A stretch of DNA of 64,000 nt, taken from contig NZ_JANQVQ010000316.1 in assembly GCF_030730205.1 (NCBI RefSeq), positions 1 to 64,000 of the forward strand, read 5' to 3'. The position numbers were made by a program, and so were the translations under genes. The notes beneath the pieces are model-generated. The model saw only the letters and a list, made by a program, of their open reading frames with translations, ran no database searches and was not told the origin of the DNA. This document shows positions 1 to 8,763 of this stretch, in pieces. Numbering within the stretch: position 1 is the first letter of the stretch; each line of letters opens with the position of its first letter. The DNA is from Paraglaciecola sp. Lineage in GTDB: Bacteria; Pseudomonadota; Gammaproteobacteria; Enterobacterales; Alteromonadaceae.

Positions 1-833
1 GCTGCGCGTAAGGAGAAAAAGACAGATACCGCATACATCGCTAACATTTTATCGGGGCCATCTGTATAACAAGCAAAGGTATCACTAAGGCTCGCAGCAT
101 CACACACTAAGTAACTTGGCATCCATACGTAAATCGCACTTTCGGCTGCAACATACAAAAATGCCCCCACTGAAAAACCCATTGCATAGGGGTTCTTAAG
201 TAGTTTTAAGCTACTCATAAAGTTTATGGGTTCTTTGTTTGAGGTTTGCTTTTTGTGAGTTGGATAGTCAGCTTTCCAAGCTAACAGAATAAGTAACGTG
301 CACATACCACCAGCAAGCACATACAGTAATTTCCAATCCACGCCCTCTCTAACCATCCAGGCTACAATCAAGGGCCCGATAATAGCGCCTATACCAAAAA
401 AAGCTTCAGCCCCATTCATTGTACCAGTATGCTCTTTAGTCGATGTCGATATATCACCTATCAACGCCAATGCTGCCGTTTTAAATACACCAACCGCAAT
501 ACCCGATAAGGTGATAAGGCCTAGAATGAAGCCAAAACTATTAGCTGCGAGGAAAAAATAACAAGAAAGAGCGAATAAACTTAAACCCAAGATTATGGTG
601 ATTTTTCTACCAAATTTATCCGCTAAGAAACCCAGAAAAAGTCCAGAAAATGCAATACCTATCATAAACAATGAATGTAACAAACTGGCTTCCGTGTTAC
701 TTACATCAAATTCACGTTTGACCTCTTTAATAATTTCACCAACAGAATCTGATGTCATGGCAAACATCATAAACATGAGGTAAGTAAGCCAACGAATAAG
801 CGTAGTACTGCTTCCTATTTGATCTTTTGTCAT
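1..833 (-). CDS. MFS sugar permease, partial (C-terminal part outside window)
   Basis: Reading from the ATG at 833 on the minus strand gives about 277 codons with no stop before the window edge. The protein begins MTKDQIGSSTTLIRWLTYLM and continues as a series of hydrophobic helices. The stretch FLGFLADKFGRK, about 70 residues in, fits the classic MFS loop 2-3 motif. The gene is divergent from amylosucrase, and a perfect LacI-type palindrome lies between them. From this context it probably brings sucrose, or a related disaccharide, across the inner membrane after the TonB-dependent receptor has moved it across the outer membrane. In Xanthomonas the comparable permease is SuxC; assignment to that protein is inference. 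The family call is firm, the substrate is not. Confidence 0.85.
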   Translation of the reverse strand, partial: MTKDQIGSSTTLIRWLTYLMFMMFAMTSDSVGEIIKEVKREFDVSNTEASLLHSLFMIGIAFSGLFLGFLADKFGRKITIILGLSLFALSCYFFLAANSFGFILGLITLSGIAVGVFKTAALALIGDISTSTKEHTGTMNGAEAFFGIGAIIGPLIVAWMVREGVDWKLLYVLAGGMCTLLILLAWKADYPTHKKQTSNKEPINFMSSLKLLKNPYAMGFSVGAFLYVAAESAIYVWMPSYLVCDAASLSDTFACYTDGPDKMLAMYAVSVFFSLRA

Positions 834-943
834 TGCCTATTACCCTTTAATCAATTCAATTCGGTTAACGTTTTTACGTAAAATATGTTATCAACAGCTA
901 ATCTTAAGCGAATATCTTTCTTTATGTCATACTAAAATAAACA

Positions 944-957
944 CTTAATCGATTAAG
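944..957. promoter_or_regulatory. LacI-family operator, perfect 14-bp palindrome
   Basis: CTTAATCGATTAAG is a perfect palindrome with a central CG, as in many LacI-family operators. It lies 110 bp before the MFS start and 146 bp before the amylosucrase start, so one repressor dimer could control both divergent genes. Two close variants lie between the repressor gene and the TonB-dependent receptor. The rest of 834-1103 is AT-rich and contains no gene I can support. Confidence 0.75.
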
Positions 958-1103
958 CATCAATGAATTAACATTAACAAATCAGAATTTATTTGTAAAT
1001 ACCTTGTAAAAATAACCTAGCAAAGTATTTACTTTATGCGGTAGAATCAATAATAATTAGCACACACGCTTTTAACTTAAACGTATCAGAAGATTAATTA
1101 ATT

Positions 1104-3026
1104 ATGAACTTATTACAAGAAAGTCAACGCTCATTGAATCGCATCCTAATCAGTCTCGATCGTTCTCAGTTGTCGAAAAGTGATATGGCCGTATTTGAAG
1201 CTAGGCTAAATGCAGAGTTTCCAAGGTTGTTTGAACTATTATTCCAACTTTATGGTCACCGTTACGATTTCTATTACTATTTACAGCAATTAGTCGATAC
1301 CTTGGCGCAAGGCTTTAGTCAGCGATCTAGAGCCCTAAAGAGCAAAGACAAAAAACGTTTGAATGATCCTAACTGGTATCAATCGGAAAACATGCTAGGT
1401 ATGGCATGTTATGTAGATTTATTCGCGGGTGACCTAACTAATCTGCAGGCTAAGATCCCCTACTTAAAGGAACTAGGCATTACTTATCTGCATCTAATGC
1501 CTCTTTATGACTCGCCCAAAGGCGATAGTGACGGTGGTTATGCCGTATCTGATTATCGGAAGGTAAATGAAAAATTAGGGGATATAGACGACCTTAAAAC
1601 GCTAGCCAAAGCATTAGAAAAATCTGGTATCAGTTTGGTACTGGATTTTGTATTTAACCATACATCTGATGAACACCGTTGGGCCATGGCAGCCAAAGAG
1701 GGTGACAGTGAGTACACCGATTTCTATCATATGTTTGATGATCGCACCCTGCCTGATCAGTACGAACACACACTTCGAGAAATATTTCCTCAAGTTAGAA
1801 GAGGAAACTTTACCTGGAATGAGCAGGCTAAAAAATGGGTGTGGACAACATTTAATAGCTTTCAGTGGGATTTAAATTACTCTAACCCCGCTGTATTTAA
1901 CGGTATTACAGACGAGATGCTATTTTTAGCGAACTTAGGTTGTGAAGCACTACGCCTTGATGCCCTAGCGTTTATTTGGAAAGAAATGGGCACGACTTGT
2001 GAAAATCAAGACAAAGCCCATACTTTGATTCAAGCATTTAATAGTTGCCTACAAATCAGTGCTCCAGCTGTCGTCTTTAAGTCAGAAGCCATTGTTCATC
2101 CTGACGAAGTGCTTAAATATATCGATAAACAAGAGTGCCAGTTATCCTATAATCCCTTATTAATGGCTTTAGTGTGGGAGAGTTTAGCAACGCGTAAAAC
2201 ACAATTGTTAACGCAATCTATGCGCAAGAGCTTTGCTATTTCAAACCAGTGTGCATGGGTCAACTATATTCGTTGCCATGACGATATTGGCTGGACGTTT
2301 GACGATGATGTTGCGCAACAACTTGGCATCAATGGTAACGACCACCGTTACTTTCTCAATCAGTTTTATACTGGTCGCTTTGAAGGTTCTTTTGCCAGCG
2401 GCGTTGCTTTTGGGGAAAACCCCAGCACAGGAGACTGTCGAGTATGCGGCTCGTTGGCATCCTTAGCAGGCTTAGAAAGCGCTATTGAGCATAATGACTC
2501 TCAAAATATCGACCACGCGATCAAACGTATCTTACTGGTTCATAGTATTATTTTGAGCATTGGTGGCGTACCTCTGCTGTATTCGGGTGATGAATTAGGG
2601 TTGTTGAACGATTACTCTTATCAACATGACGACAGTAAAAAGCACGATGACCGTTGGGTAAATAGGATTGCTGTAACCGATTCCGCCATTGATCAGGCAA
2701 ATATTCCACAATCAGCGCAATACAAAATATCGCAAGGTTTGAAAACATTAATTCAAATAAGGCAACAAAACAGTATCTTTGGACAAGCAGAGACTCAGAT
2801 ACTTGAAACAAATAACGGTCATATATTTGCTTTTGCCAGACACGACAACGAAGGTAAAACATTATTAGTATTGTGCAACTTCAGTGAATTTGAACAACAC
2901 GTAGACAGTAAAATTGTCGATCAACTCTACAGCTCACTGGGTCATGATTTAATCACCCAACAGTCTGTGTCATCTAATCAGGGGCAAATTGCACTTCAAG
3001 CTTATCAAGTGATGTGGTTGGCCTAA
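1104..3026 (+). CDS. Amylosucrase (GH13 subfamily 4)
   Basis: Amylosucrase splits sucrose, adds the glucose unit to an alpha-1,4-glucan and releases fructose. At 640 aa it is close to the well-studied Neisseria polysaccharea enzyme (636 aa), and the catalytic residues fall at the same numbers: nucleophile D286 in RLDALAFIW, acid/base E328 in FKSEAIVHP and transition-state D393 in RCHDDIGW. Residues 1 to about 90 form the helical N-terminal domain, the (beta/alpha)8 barrel follows, and the end is the beta-sandwich domain finishing QAYQVMWLA. There is no signal peptide, so it acts in the cytoplasm on imported sugar. Neighbours (MFS permease, LacI regulator, TonB-dependent receptor) support sucrose use. 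Release of glucose polymer instead of phosphorylated sugar would couple uptake to glycogen-like storage. Confidence 0.95.
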   Translation: MNLLQESQRSLNRILISLDRSQLSKSDMAVFEARLNAEFPRLFELLFQLYGHRYDFYYYLQQLVDTLAQGFSQRSRALKSKDKKRLNDPNWYQSENMLGMACYVDLFAGDLTNLQAKIPYLKELGITYLHLMPLYDSPKGDSDGGYAVSDYRKVNEKLGDIDDLKTLAKALEKSGISLVLDFVFNHTSDEHRWAMAAKEGDSEYTDFYHMFDDRTLPDQYEHTLREIFPQVRRGNFTWNEQAKKWVWTTFNSFQWDLNYSNPAVFNGITDEMLFLANLGCEALRLDALAFIWKEMGTTCENQDKAHTLIQAFNSCLQISAPAVVFKSEAIVHPDEVLKYIDKQECQLSYNPLLMALVWESLATRKTQLLTQSMRKSFAISNQCAWVNYIRCHDDIGWTFDDDVAQQLGINGNDHRYFLNQFYTGRFEGSFASGVAFGENPSTGDCRVCGSLASLAGLESAIEHNDSQNIDHAIKRILLVHSIILSIGGVPLLYSGDELGLLNDYSYQHDDSKKHDDRWVNRIAVTDSAIDQANIPQSAQYKISQGLKTLIQIRQQNSIFGQAETQILETNNGHIFAFARHDNEGKTLLVLCNFSEFEQHVDSKIVDQLYSSLGHDLITQQSVSSNQGQIALQAYQVMWLA

Positions 3027-3040
3027 AGTAATATTAAGAC

Positions 3041-3078
3041 AAGCTGCTGACGGTAAATGAATGTCAGCAGCTTTTTTA
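3041..3078 (+). terminator. Intrinsic terminator after amylosucrase
   Basis: AAGCTGCTGAC (3041-3051) pairs with GTCAGCAGCTT (3063-3073) around an 11-nt loop, giving an 11-bp stem followed by a run of T. It lies 14 nt after the amylosucrase stop. The T run reaches the stop codon of the convergent repressor gene at 3076-3078. The minus strand has no comparable U tract, so it works best for the amylosucrase transcript. Confidence 0.85.
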
Positions 3079-4113
3079 TTTACAAGTTTGACGGACGACC
3101 AAACGAGTTTCAAGAATGACTTTTTCCTTTGAATTTCCCTCAAGTAACATAGTGGCAGCTAATCTACCTTTTTCCAAATTTTGCTGACAGACAGTAGATA
3201 ACGGTGGCGTGCTGCGGGATGCCTCGGGTATGTCATCAAAGCCTGTTACTTGTACTTGCCCTGGCACGGCGATATTCAATTCATTCGCCACCCTTAAGGC
3301 TGCTAAAGCAATTACGTCGCTCATACACAGTAACACAGTGGGTAACGGTGAAGAGGTCAACGCCTCTCTGGCAGCTACTTCTGCTTTTTCAGGAGAATTG
3401 ATTGGTATATGCCATATTTTATCGACCGGTATACTGACTTTATTCGCTTCGGCGGCTCGCATATAACCCGCTAACCTTAATCGAGAAATCTCTTGGCTGG
3501 GCATGCTTAGATCCTCTTGACTTAGGCGACAGATTCGAGAGGAGTCAATCAGACGAAGGCCCAAAACCGCCACTTGGCTGTTGTCTTCTTTTTGCAGCGC
3601 ATGTTCAGCAATGTTATAGGCGCCCTGCTCGTTATCTATATTTACTGAGCCACTATCGGCAAATTCAAAATCTACCACAACCACTGGTTTACCGGTGCGT
3701 TTGATATGTTCAAATCCGTTGCCTTGCAAAGCGCCATAAAGAATAAAACCGTCGGGTAAGGACTCTGCACTACTTTGCTCTGCAGATGTCATACCGCTAG
3801 ACAACAGCAATAATTGCTTTTTGTTTTCAACTAAAACTTCTGCGATTCCTTGCATCAGTTGATTTGCCACAGGATCAGAGAAGCTATAGCTGATTGAGTC
3901 GGCCAACATAACACCAATAACGCCCGACTCTCCCCGTCGTAACGAGCGCGCAGCCAAATTAGGACCGTAGTAACCTAGTTCAGCGGACTCTCGTAAAATT
4001 CGCTCTCTTAACTTTTCTGACAACTGATCTGGTCTGTTATATGCGTTAGAAACCGTCGCTGTCGAAACACCTAACTGCGCTGCAACTTGTTTCAAATTGA
4101 GTTTCTTTTTAAT
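3076..4113 (-). CDS. LacI-family transcriptional repressor of the sucrose locus
   Basis: The N-terminus KQVAAQLGVSTATVSNAYNR is a textbook LacI helix-turn-helix with hinge, followed by a periplasmic-binding-protein-like effector domain (SGVIGVMLADS, then TGFDDIPEAS near the C-terminus). The best start is uncertain and unusual. A TTG at 4093-4095 would cut into the first helix and has no ribosome site. An in-frame ATT at 4111-4113 gives the natural N-terminus MKKKLNLKQVAAQL and sits 7 nt after AGGA (4121-4124). No in-frame ATG, GTG or TTG precedes it before the upstream stop. The gene is convergent with amylosucrase and divergent from the receptor gene. It probably binds the three CTTAANCGATTAAG palindromes and senses sucrose or a product; the effector is not visible in the sequence. 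Confidence 0.92.
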   Translation of the reverse strand: MKKKLNLKQVAAQLGVSTATVSNAYNRPDQLSEKLRERILRESAELGYYGPNLAARSLRRGESGVIGVMLADSISYSFSDPVANQLMQGIAEVLVENKKQLLLLSSGMTSAEQSSAESLPDGFILYGALQGNGFEHIKRTGKPVVVVDFEFADSGSVNIDNEQGAYNIAEHALQKEDNSQVAVLGLRLIDSSRICRLSQEDLSMPSQEISRLRLAGYMRAAEANKVSIPVDKIWHIPINSPEKAEVAAREALTSSPLPTVLLCMSDVIALAALRVANELNIAVPGQVQVTGFDDIPEASRSTPPLSTVCQQNLEKGRLAATMLLEGNSKEKVILETRLVVRQTCK

Positions 4114-4350
4114 AACTATTTCCTGACTTTTTTACTTTGTGCATCTTGCAATACTACCGGAATCTACTAGTGAAACCTAACAGTGATTTGTTCTAATTAT
4201 CGCGGCATGTCAACCTAATCAGCGCTAATTTACGCGATGAAATTTTGTAATAATCCCTCAGTGCTTTTTCTAATCAATGTTAACTAAACAACACTCTCAA
4301 GGCTTTGCGTCAGCAACATCTAAACAACAAATTACAAAACACCTAAATTG

Positions 4351-4364
4351 CTTAACCGATTAAT
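4351..4364. promoter_or_regulatory. LacI-family operator variant (CTTAACCGATTAAT)
   Basis: Twelve of 14 bases match the perfect palindrome at 944-957, and the central CG is kept. It lies about 240 bp after the repressor start and 285 bp before the receptor start, so it may serve repressor autoregulation or DNA looping. Confidence 0.55.
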
Positions 4365-4559
4365 AAAGATTAAAACAACAACTGACAGACACTAATTTAA
4401 CAATAAAAGTTCAAAAAATCGTAAAAAAAATAAGCTATATTTATCATGCACATAGAGTTTTATTGGTGTGAATAAGCAGGCTTTTTTAAAATTCATTGTT
4501 ATTTTATTGTTATAATTTATTTACAAGTCAGATTTTAAGCACTATCATTTGCGCAACAT

Positions 4560-4573
4560 CTTAAACGATTAAG
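4560..4573. promoter_or_regulatory. LacI-family operator (CTTAAACGATTAAG)
   Basis: Thirteen of 14 bases match the perfect palindrome at 944-957. It lies 75 bp before the receptor start codon at 4649, a usual place for a repressor site overlapping a promoter or its downstream edge. Confidence 0.7.
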
Positions 4574-4648
4574 CCGGTTTCTAGCTGTTTTGAATAGCGC
4601 TTAATTACTTTGGTTACACAAACACACTAAAACTAAATGAGGTTCACA

Positions 4649-7168
4649 ATGACTAATTCCGTTTTTAACAAGAACAAAATTAGTGCCGCGATCGCTATTG
4701 CAACTTTAAGTCTAAGCGTCCAAGCATTCGCACAGGAAACCCAAGCACCGGAGGCGCAAAAGGCCAAAGAGACTTATGAACAAATCGTAGTCACCGCTTC
4801 TCCTGCTGGCGCCACCATGCAAGAGGCGAGCGTTTCAGTTAGTGCCTTAGGCGAAGATGACATACTTAAACTTGCTCCGCGTTCTACCGCAGAAGTTTTT
4901 CGTGCTATCCCTGGTATACGCGCTGAATCGTCTGGCGGTGGTGGTAACGCGAACATTACTATTCGTGGTATTCCTCTAGCTACTGGTGGTTCTAAATTCC
5001 TGCAAATACATGAAGATGGCCTGCCAGTATTAGAATACGGTGATATCAACTTCGGTAATGCCGATAACTTTCTACGTTACGATTGGTCTGTAGCTACAGT
5101 AGAATCTGTTCGTGGTGGTTCTGCCTCGACGTTTGCAAGTAACTCTCCAGGTGGTGTAATCAACCTTATCAGTAACACCGGTGAATCAGGTGGTGGTGCT
5201 ATCGGAACATCTTTTGGTGTTGACTATGATGAGTTTCGCTTAGATTTTCGCTACGGCGGAGAGCTTGCTGATGACTTGTTTTACCATGTCGCTGGTTTTG
5301 CCCGCAACGGTGAAGGCCCTCGTGAGACGGGTTACAATGGTGACCAAGGTGGTCAAATCAAACTAAACATCACCAAGGTACTTGATAAAGGCCATCTTCG
5401 TTTTTACTTCAAAAACTTAGATGACAAAGTCTCAACTTACTTGCCGTCTCCTGTGCGTTTCAACGGCAATGGCGAATTTGGTCCAGTAGACAACTACGAT
5501 GCTAGCTCACAAGCGCTTAACTCAGCTTACAACACTAATATTTCCACTTTTGATAGCTACGGTAACGCGCAAAACCGTGATCTTCGTGATGGCATTGAAT
5601 CAAAAGTAACGTCTTTCGGAATGGAAGTTGACTTAGAAGTAGCGGACAACGTGTTCTTTTTAAATAAATTCCGTATGTCTGATATCTCTGGTGGCTTTAT
5701 TGCACCGTTCACAGACGGATTTCCTGTAGGCCCTCAAAGTGCTGATGGTTTTGCTGCCGCTTTATGTTCAGGCGCAACAGCTGGTGACGGCAGTGCACTA
5801 AACTGTGATTCAACGTCTGTTACGTTAGCAAATGGACCAAACGCCGGTGATGCATATAATGGCTTAGCATTTACTAACTTGTTGTTTGATACTCGCATTA
5901 ACGACTTAGGCAACATGATCAACGACATGAGCCTACGTAAAGAATTTGATAATGGCGTGTCTGTAACGGCGGGTTATTACTACTCAAATCAAAACATCGC
6001 TACAAGCTGGGCTAGCTGGCAGACTTTTATCCAAACCTTGGATGGCAGTAACTCTCAGATGCTTAACATCACCGATGGCGATGGCACACAACTCGTTGCT
6101 GATGGCTTATTATCAGCCAGCTTCTTGTCTTGGGATTGGGATTTAAACTACGTTACTAAAGCACCTTACATGAACATCGGCTTCGAATTGTCAGACAATA
6201 TCTTAGTAGATGCCTCTGTTCGTTACGACGAAGTGACTGCTTCTGGCGAACTTATTAGCTCATGTTGTGGTGGCAATACTGACTTTGACTTAAACGGCAA
6301 CGGTACCATCGAGCAAATCGAAGACGCTTCAGCAGTTAACAGTGGATTTATTGCTGGTGGTGTTATCAACTTAAATCGTGCTGGCGCAAGCTCACAAATT
6401 GTTGACTACACAGCAAGCAATGTTTCTTACTCGTTAGGTGGTTCTTACTTACTTGACGATACAAAAACAATTTTCGCCCGTTACAGTAAAGGTAGCCGAG
6501 CAATTGCCGACCGCTTATTACAAATTGCTGGTACATTAAATTCTGATGGCAGCTTGACTAGCACAACCTCAGGTTTTGATGAAACGACGCAATTAGAAAT
6601 AGGCTTTAAATACGGAACGCGTGACTTAATGTTAAACGCGACGTTATTTGACACTGTAACTGAAGATACGCAAGCAGAGCTTACTAGTGGCCTAACCTTC
6701 ATTCGTGAATATAAAGCGACAGGTCTTGAGTTCGAAGGCAGATGGAATGCAACAGATGACATCCGGGTTACTGGTAACTTGACTTGGACTGACGCTGAAA
6801 TCAGTAAAGATGCTTTCAACCCTGCCCTAGAAGGCAAAACACCACGTCGTCAAGCTGATTGGATCTACACCATCACCCCTGAATACGTGCAAGATGACTG
6901 GTCAGTTGGTGCTTCTATCCAAGGTTCTACTGAATTTTATGTTCAAGATTCAAATGAACTTAAACAGGATGGTTACAACTTAGTTAACCTGTTTGCGACC
7001 TATTGGATCAGTGACCGTTTCTCAGTTGCACTTAACGTAAACAACGCAACCGATGAATTTGTCATTACTGAATCTGAAGAAGCAACGGCAAACGCAGGCG
7101 ACATCATTCGTGCTCGCCCACTTAACGGACGTACTACCGTACTTTCAGTTAAATATATGTTTGATTAA
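4649..7168 (+). CDS. TonB-dependent outer-membrane receptor, probable sucrose uptake
   Basis: About 839 aa. The ATG at 4649 is preferred: GAGG at 4639-4642 stands 6 nt before it, while the ATG 12 nt upstream overlaps that ribosome site. A signal peptide ends near SVQAFAQ. A TonB-box-like EQIVVTAS follows, then a plug domain (NITIRGIPLA, DGLPVLEYGD, PGGVINLIS) and a 22-strand type barrel with alternating patterns up to the end TVLSVKYMFD. It would bring a sugar through the outer membrane using TonB-ExbBD energy. Its place beside amylosucrase and a LacI repressor, with shared operators, points to sucrose or a related oligosaccharide, as with SuxA in Xanthomonas. The substrate is inferred from context only. 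Confidence 0.92.
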   Translation: MTNSVFNKNKISAAIAIATLSLSVQAFAQETQAPEAQKAKETYEQIVVTASPAGATMQEASVSVSALGEDDILKLAPRSTAEVFRAIPGIRAESSGGGGNANITIRGIPLATGGSKFLQIHEDGLPVLEYGDINFGNADNFLRYDWSVATVESVRGGSASTFASNSPGGVINLISNTGESGGGAIGTSFGVDYDEFRLDFRYGGELADDLFYHVAGFARNGEGPRETGYNGDQGGQIKLNITKVLDKGHLRFYFKNLDDKVSTYLPSPVRFNGNGEFGPVDNYDASSQALNSAYNTNISTFDSYGNAQNRDLRDGIESKVTSFGMEVDLEVADNVFFLNKFRMSDISGGFIAPFTDGFPVGPQSADGFAAALCSGATAGDGSALNCDSTSVTLANGPNAGDAYNGLAFTNLLFDTRINDLGNMINDMSLRKEFDNGVSVTAGYYYSNQNIATSWASWQTFIQTLDGSNSQMLNITDGDGTQLVADGLLSASFLSWDWDLNYVTKAPYMNIGFELSDNILVDASVRYDEVTASGELISSCCGGNTDFDLNGNGTIEQIEDASAVNSGFIAGGVINLNRAGASSQIVDYTASNVSYSLGGSYLLDDTKTIFARYSKGSRAIADRLLQIAGTLNSDGSLTSTTSGFDETTQLEIGFKYGTRDLMLNATLFDTVTEDTQAELTSGLTFIREYKATGLEFEGRWNATDDIRVTGNLTWTDAEISKDAFNPALEGKTPRRQADWIYTITPEYVQDDWSVGASIQGSTEFYVQDSNELKQDGYNLVNLFATYWISDRFSVALNVNNATDEFVITESEEATANAGDIIRARPLNGRTTVLSVKYMFD

Positions 7169-7189
7169 TCTCGCTTAACAACGACATGT

Positions 7190-7217
7190 AAACGCCCGCT
7201 CACTGCGGGCGTTTTTG
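7190..7217 (+). terminator. Intrinsic terminator after receptor gene
   Basis: AAACGCCCGC (7190-7199) pairs with GCGGGCGTTT (7205-7214) around a TCACT loop, followed by T residues. The 10-bp GC-rich stem lies 22 nt after the receptor stop and closes the sugar locus. Confidence 0.9.
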
Positions 7218-7320
7218 TTTGTTGTGTTGTTCAAATTATAAACATCTATAAATGAAATAATCTTGTTACTAGGCCTAAATTATCCCATGCTAAAACGCAG
7301 TATAATAATAGGAGCATAGA

Positions 7321-7980
7321 ATGTTAACCCTGCATGGCTTTGATGTAAGTAACTACTTCAACATGATTAAATTAGCTTTGGCTTATAAAGATGTTGAATA
7401 CACGAAAAACACTGTCTATCCAAATCAATCGAGCGACTTTCTGAGGCTGAGTCCTATGGGCAAGGTACCTGCTTTAGAAACACATCAAGGCACCTTATGT
7501 GAAACGAATGTTATTCTCGAATATTTAGAAGAAACTTTTCCCCTTCCAGCACTTTACCCTGCTGAACCTTTTGCGAAATCAAAAGTAAAAGAGCTAGTTA
7601 AAATGTGCGAACTGTATCTCGAATTACCTGCTCGGCGTTGCCACCCAGAAGTGTTTTTTGGGCAGGTGGTGAGTGACGCCACTAAAAAAGAAGTAAAACG
7701 CGCACTATATAAAGGCATGGAAGGCTTAGCCAGAACAGCAAAATTTAGCCCTTATATTGCCGGAAGTGAGTTTAGCGCTGCTGATATCATGTTTTTATAC
7801 AGTGCAGACCTTGCTTCGGTGGTAGCTAAAAAGTGTTTTGATTTTGACTTGTTAGCGCTTGCGCCAGGCGCCCACGAATTGATGGCTTTGTTGACCGAAA
7901 ATCCACATGTCCAAAAAATTGCCGAAGAGCGCAAAGCAGGCAATATTGCCTTTAAAGAATATATTGCGAGCCTGAGTTAA
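7321..7980 (+). CDS. Glutathione S-transferase family protein
   Basis: 219 aa, the usual GST length. The N-terminal thioredoxin-like domain shows LHGFDVSNYFNMIKLAL, the cis-proline loop SPMGKVPAL and the glutathione-binding ETNVILEYLEE (about residues 60-71). The all-helical C-terminal domain holds FSAADIMFL, the usual N-capping box of GST helix 6. GGAG at 7311-7314 lies 6 nt before the ATG. Its own promoter is likely, because a terminator precedes it. It probably conjugates or reduces small molecules with glutathione in the cytoplasm; the class and substrate cannot be read from sequence. No link to the sugar locus is evident. Confidence 0.9.
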   Translation: MLTLHGFDVSNYFNMIKLALAYKDVEYTKNTVYPNQSSDFLRLSPMGKVPALETHQGTLCETNVILEYLEETFPLPALYPAEPFAKSKVKELVKMCELYLELPARRCHPEVFFGQVVSDATKKEVKRALYKGMEGLARTAKFSPYIAGSEFSAADIMFLYSADLASVVAKKCFDFDLLALAPGAHELMALLTENPHVQKIAEERKAGNIAFKEYIASLS

Positions 7981-8080
7981 TTACACAGAAATAAATTAAA
8001 TTTATCCGTATTTTTGGTCTATGTTTGAGTTTGTGCCGTAATAATATCGGCAAAGACGTCTCAAATTTAAAGGATATAAA

Positions 8081-8275
8081 ATGAGTTTGACCACTAATGC
8101 AGAGTTTAGCTGTCCCTATTGTATGGAAATCAATGATATAGAGGTTGATCCCGATAACGATCTCAACCAACAACAAATTGTAGATTGTCAAATTTGTTGT
8201 AGTCCCATCGAAATAACCGTGACCCTTGGGAGACATGATCAGTTTAATATTCTTGCTATGACTGACAGCGAGTAG
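8081..8275 (+). CDS. CPXCG-motif cysteine-rich small protein
   Basis: 64 aa with two cysteine clusters: CPYC at residues 11-14 and CQICC at 36-40, typical of the small CPXCG-motif family and consistent with a zinc-ribbon or rubredoxin-like metal knuckle. The G usually following the first cluster is M here. AAAGGA stands 7 nt before the ATG. It is acidic and has no signal peptide. Function is unknown in the family. An antisense reading frame covers the whole gene but shows no family features. Confidence 0.85.
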   Translation: MSLTTNAEFSCPYCMEINDIEVDPDNDLNQQQIVDCQICCSPIEITVTLGRHDQFNILAMTDSE

Positions 8276-8349
8276 CATGATAGTGCCACCCAGTGTTACT
8301 TTGATGCTCAATTCGCTTGCGTACCAATAAACAAGGCTATTTCTTTACT

Positions 8350-8706
8350 ATGATCGCAATGTATTACGCCCCGCCTGAACTTCAAACCCGGTTAACTCAA
8401 GTGAACGGCGAGCGTGAATTACTCAAACTCGTCACTAAAGAAATAGCCCTGTATGACTTTGCCACTAAAATAGACAGTTTTGAGTTGGACCTCGCTTTTG
8501 CTGCCGCAGGCGGCATATCTCCTTGGGTTATGGCTGACAACTTGCCTGAAGTGCTCAACCAACCTTTGCTTCGAACTGCAACTTTTGGTGATTTATTAGT
8601 TGAAACCGTACAGGGCTACGTCAACCTTGCAACGCCAGCAGGTTTTATTCCTGTAATTGATGTGGAATACAATCTTGGACTTTTACGGCAAAAACAATTC
8701 AATTAG
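8350..8706 (+). CDS. Hypothetical protein
   Basis: I do not recognise this family. From the ATG at 8350 it is 118 aa, mostly helical and soluble in character, starting MIAMYYAPPELQTRL. An in-frame TTG at 8317 would add 11 residues; neither start has a good ribosome site, and ATG 8359 is a third option. Residues about 50-60 (FAAAGGISPWVM) and the segment TPAGFIPVIDVEYNLG look like ordered structure. Codon use resembles its neighbours. It lies between the CPXCG gene and the MscS gene, all on the plus strand, but the spacing of about 60 to 75 bp does not force an operon. Confidence 0.6.
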   Translation: MIAMYYAPPELQTRLTQVNGERELLKLVTKEIALYDFATKIDSFELDLAFAAAGGISPWVMADNLPEVLNQPLLRTATFGDLLVETVQGYVNLATPAGFIPVIDVEYNLGLLRQKQFN

Positions 8707-8763
8707 TTGCTAGCCTGCGTTATGTATTAAACTAGCCTCAAGTAAATTTATCTGTAGTCCTTA

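Larger units (their letters stand above)
4114..4648. promoter_or_regulatory. Divergent promoter region between repressor and receptor genes
   Basis: This AT-rich region of about 535 bp contains no credible ORF. It carries two operator-like palindromes (listed separately) and the ribosome site of the receptor gene (GAGG at 4639-4642). Its length and the two operators suggest strong, regulated expression of the receptor. I could not place a convincing -35/-10 pair. Confidence 0.6.

Noticed and set aside
4774-6837. Several minus-strand frames across the receptor gene
   Set aside because: They are antisense to a clear TonB-dependent receptor with plug and barrel motifs, and have no recognisable domains.
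7952-8311. 119-codon minus-strand frame over the CPXCG gene
   Set aside because: The plus-strand protein has clear cysteine motifs and a good ribosome site; the minus frame has neither.
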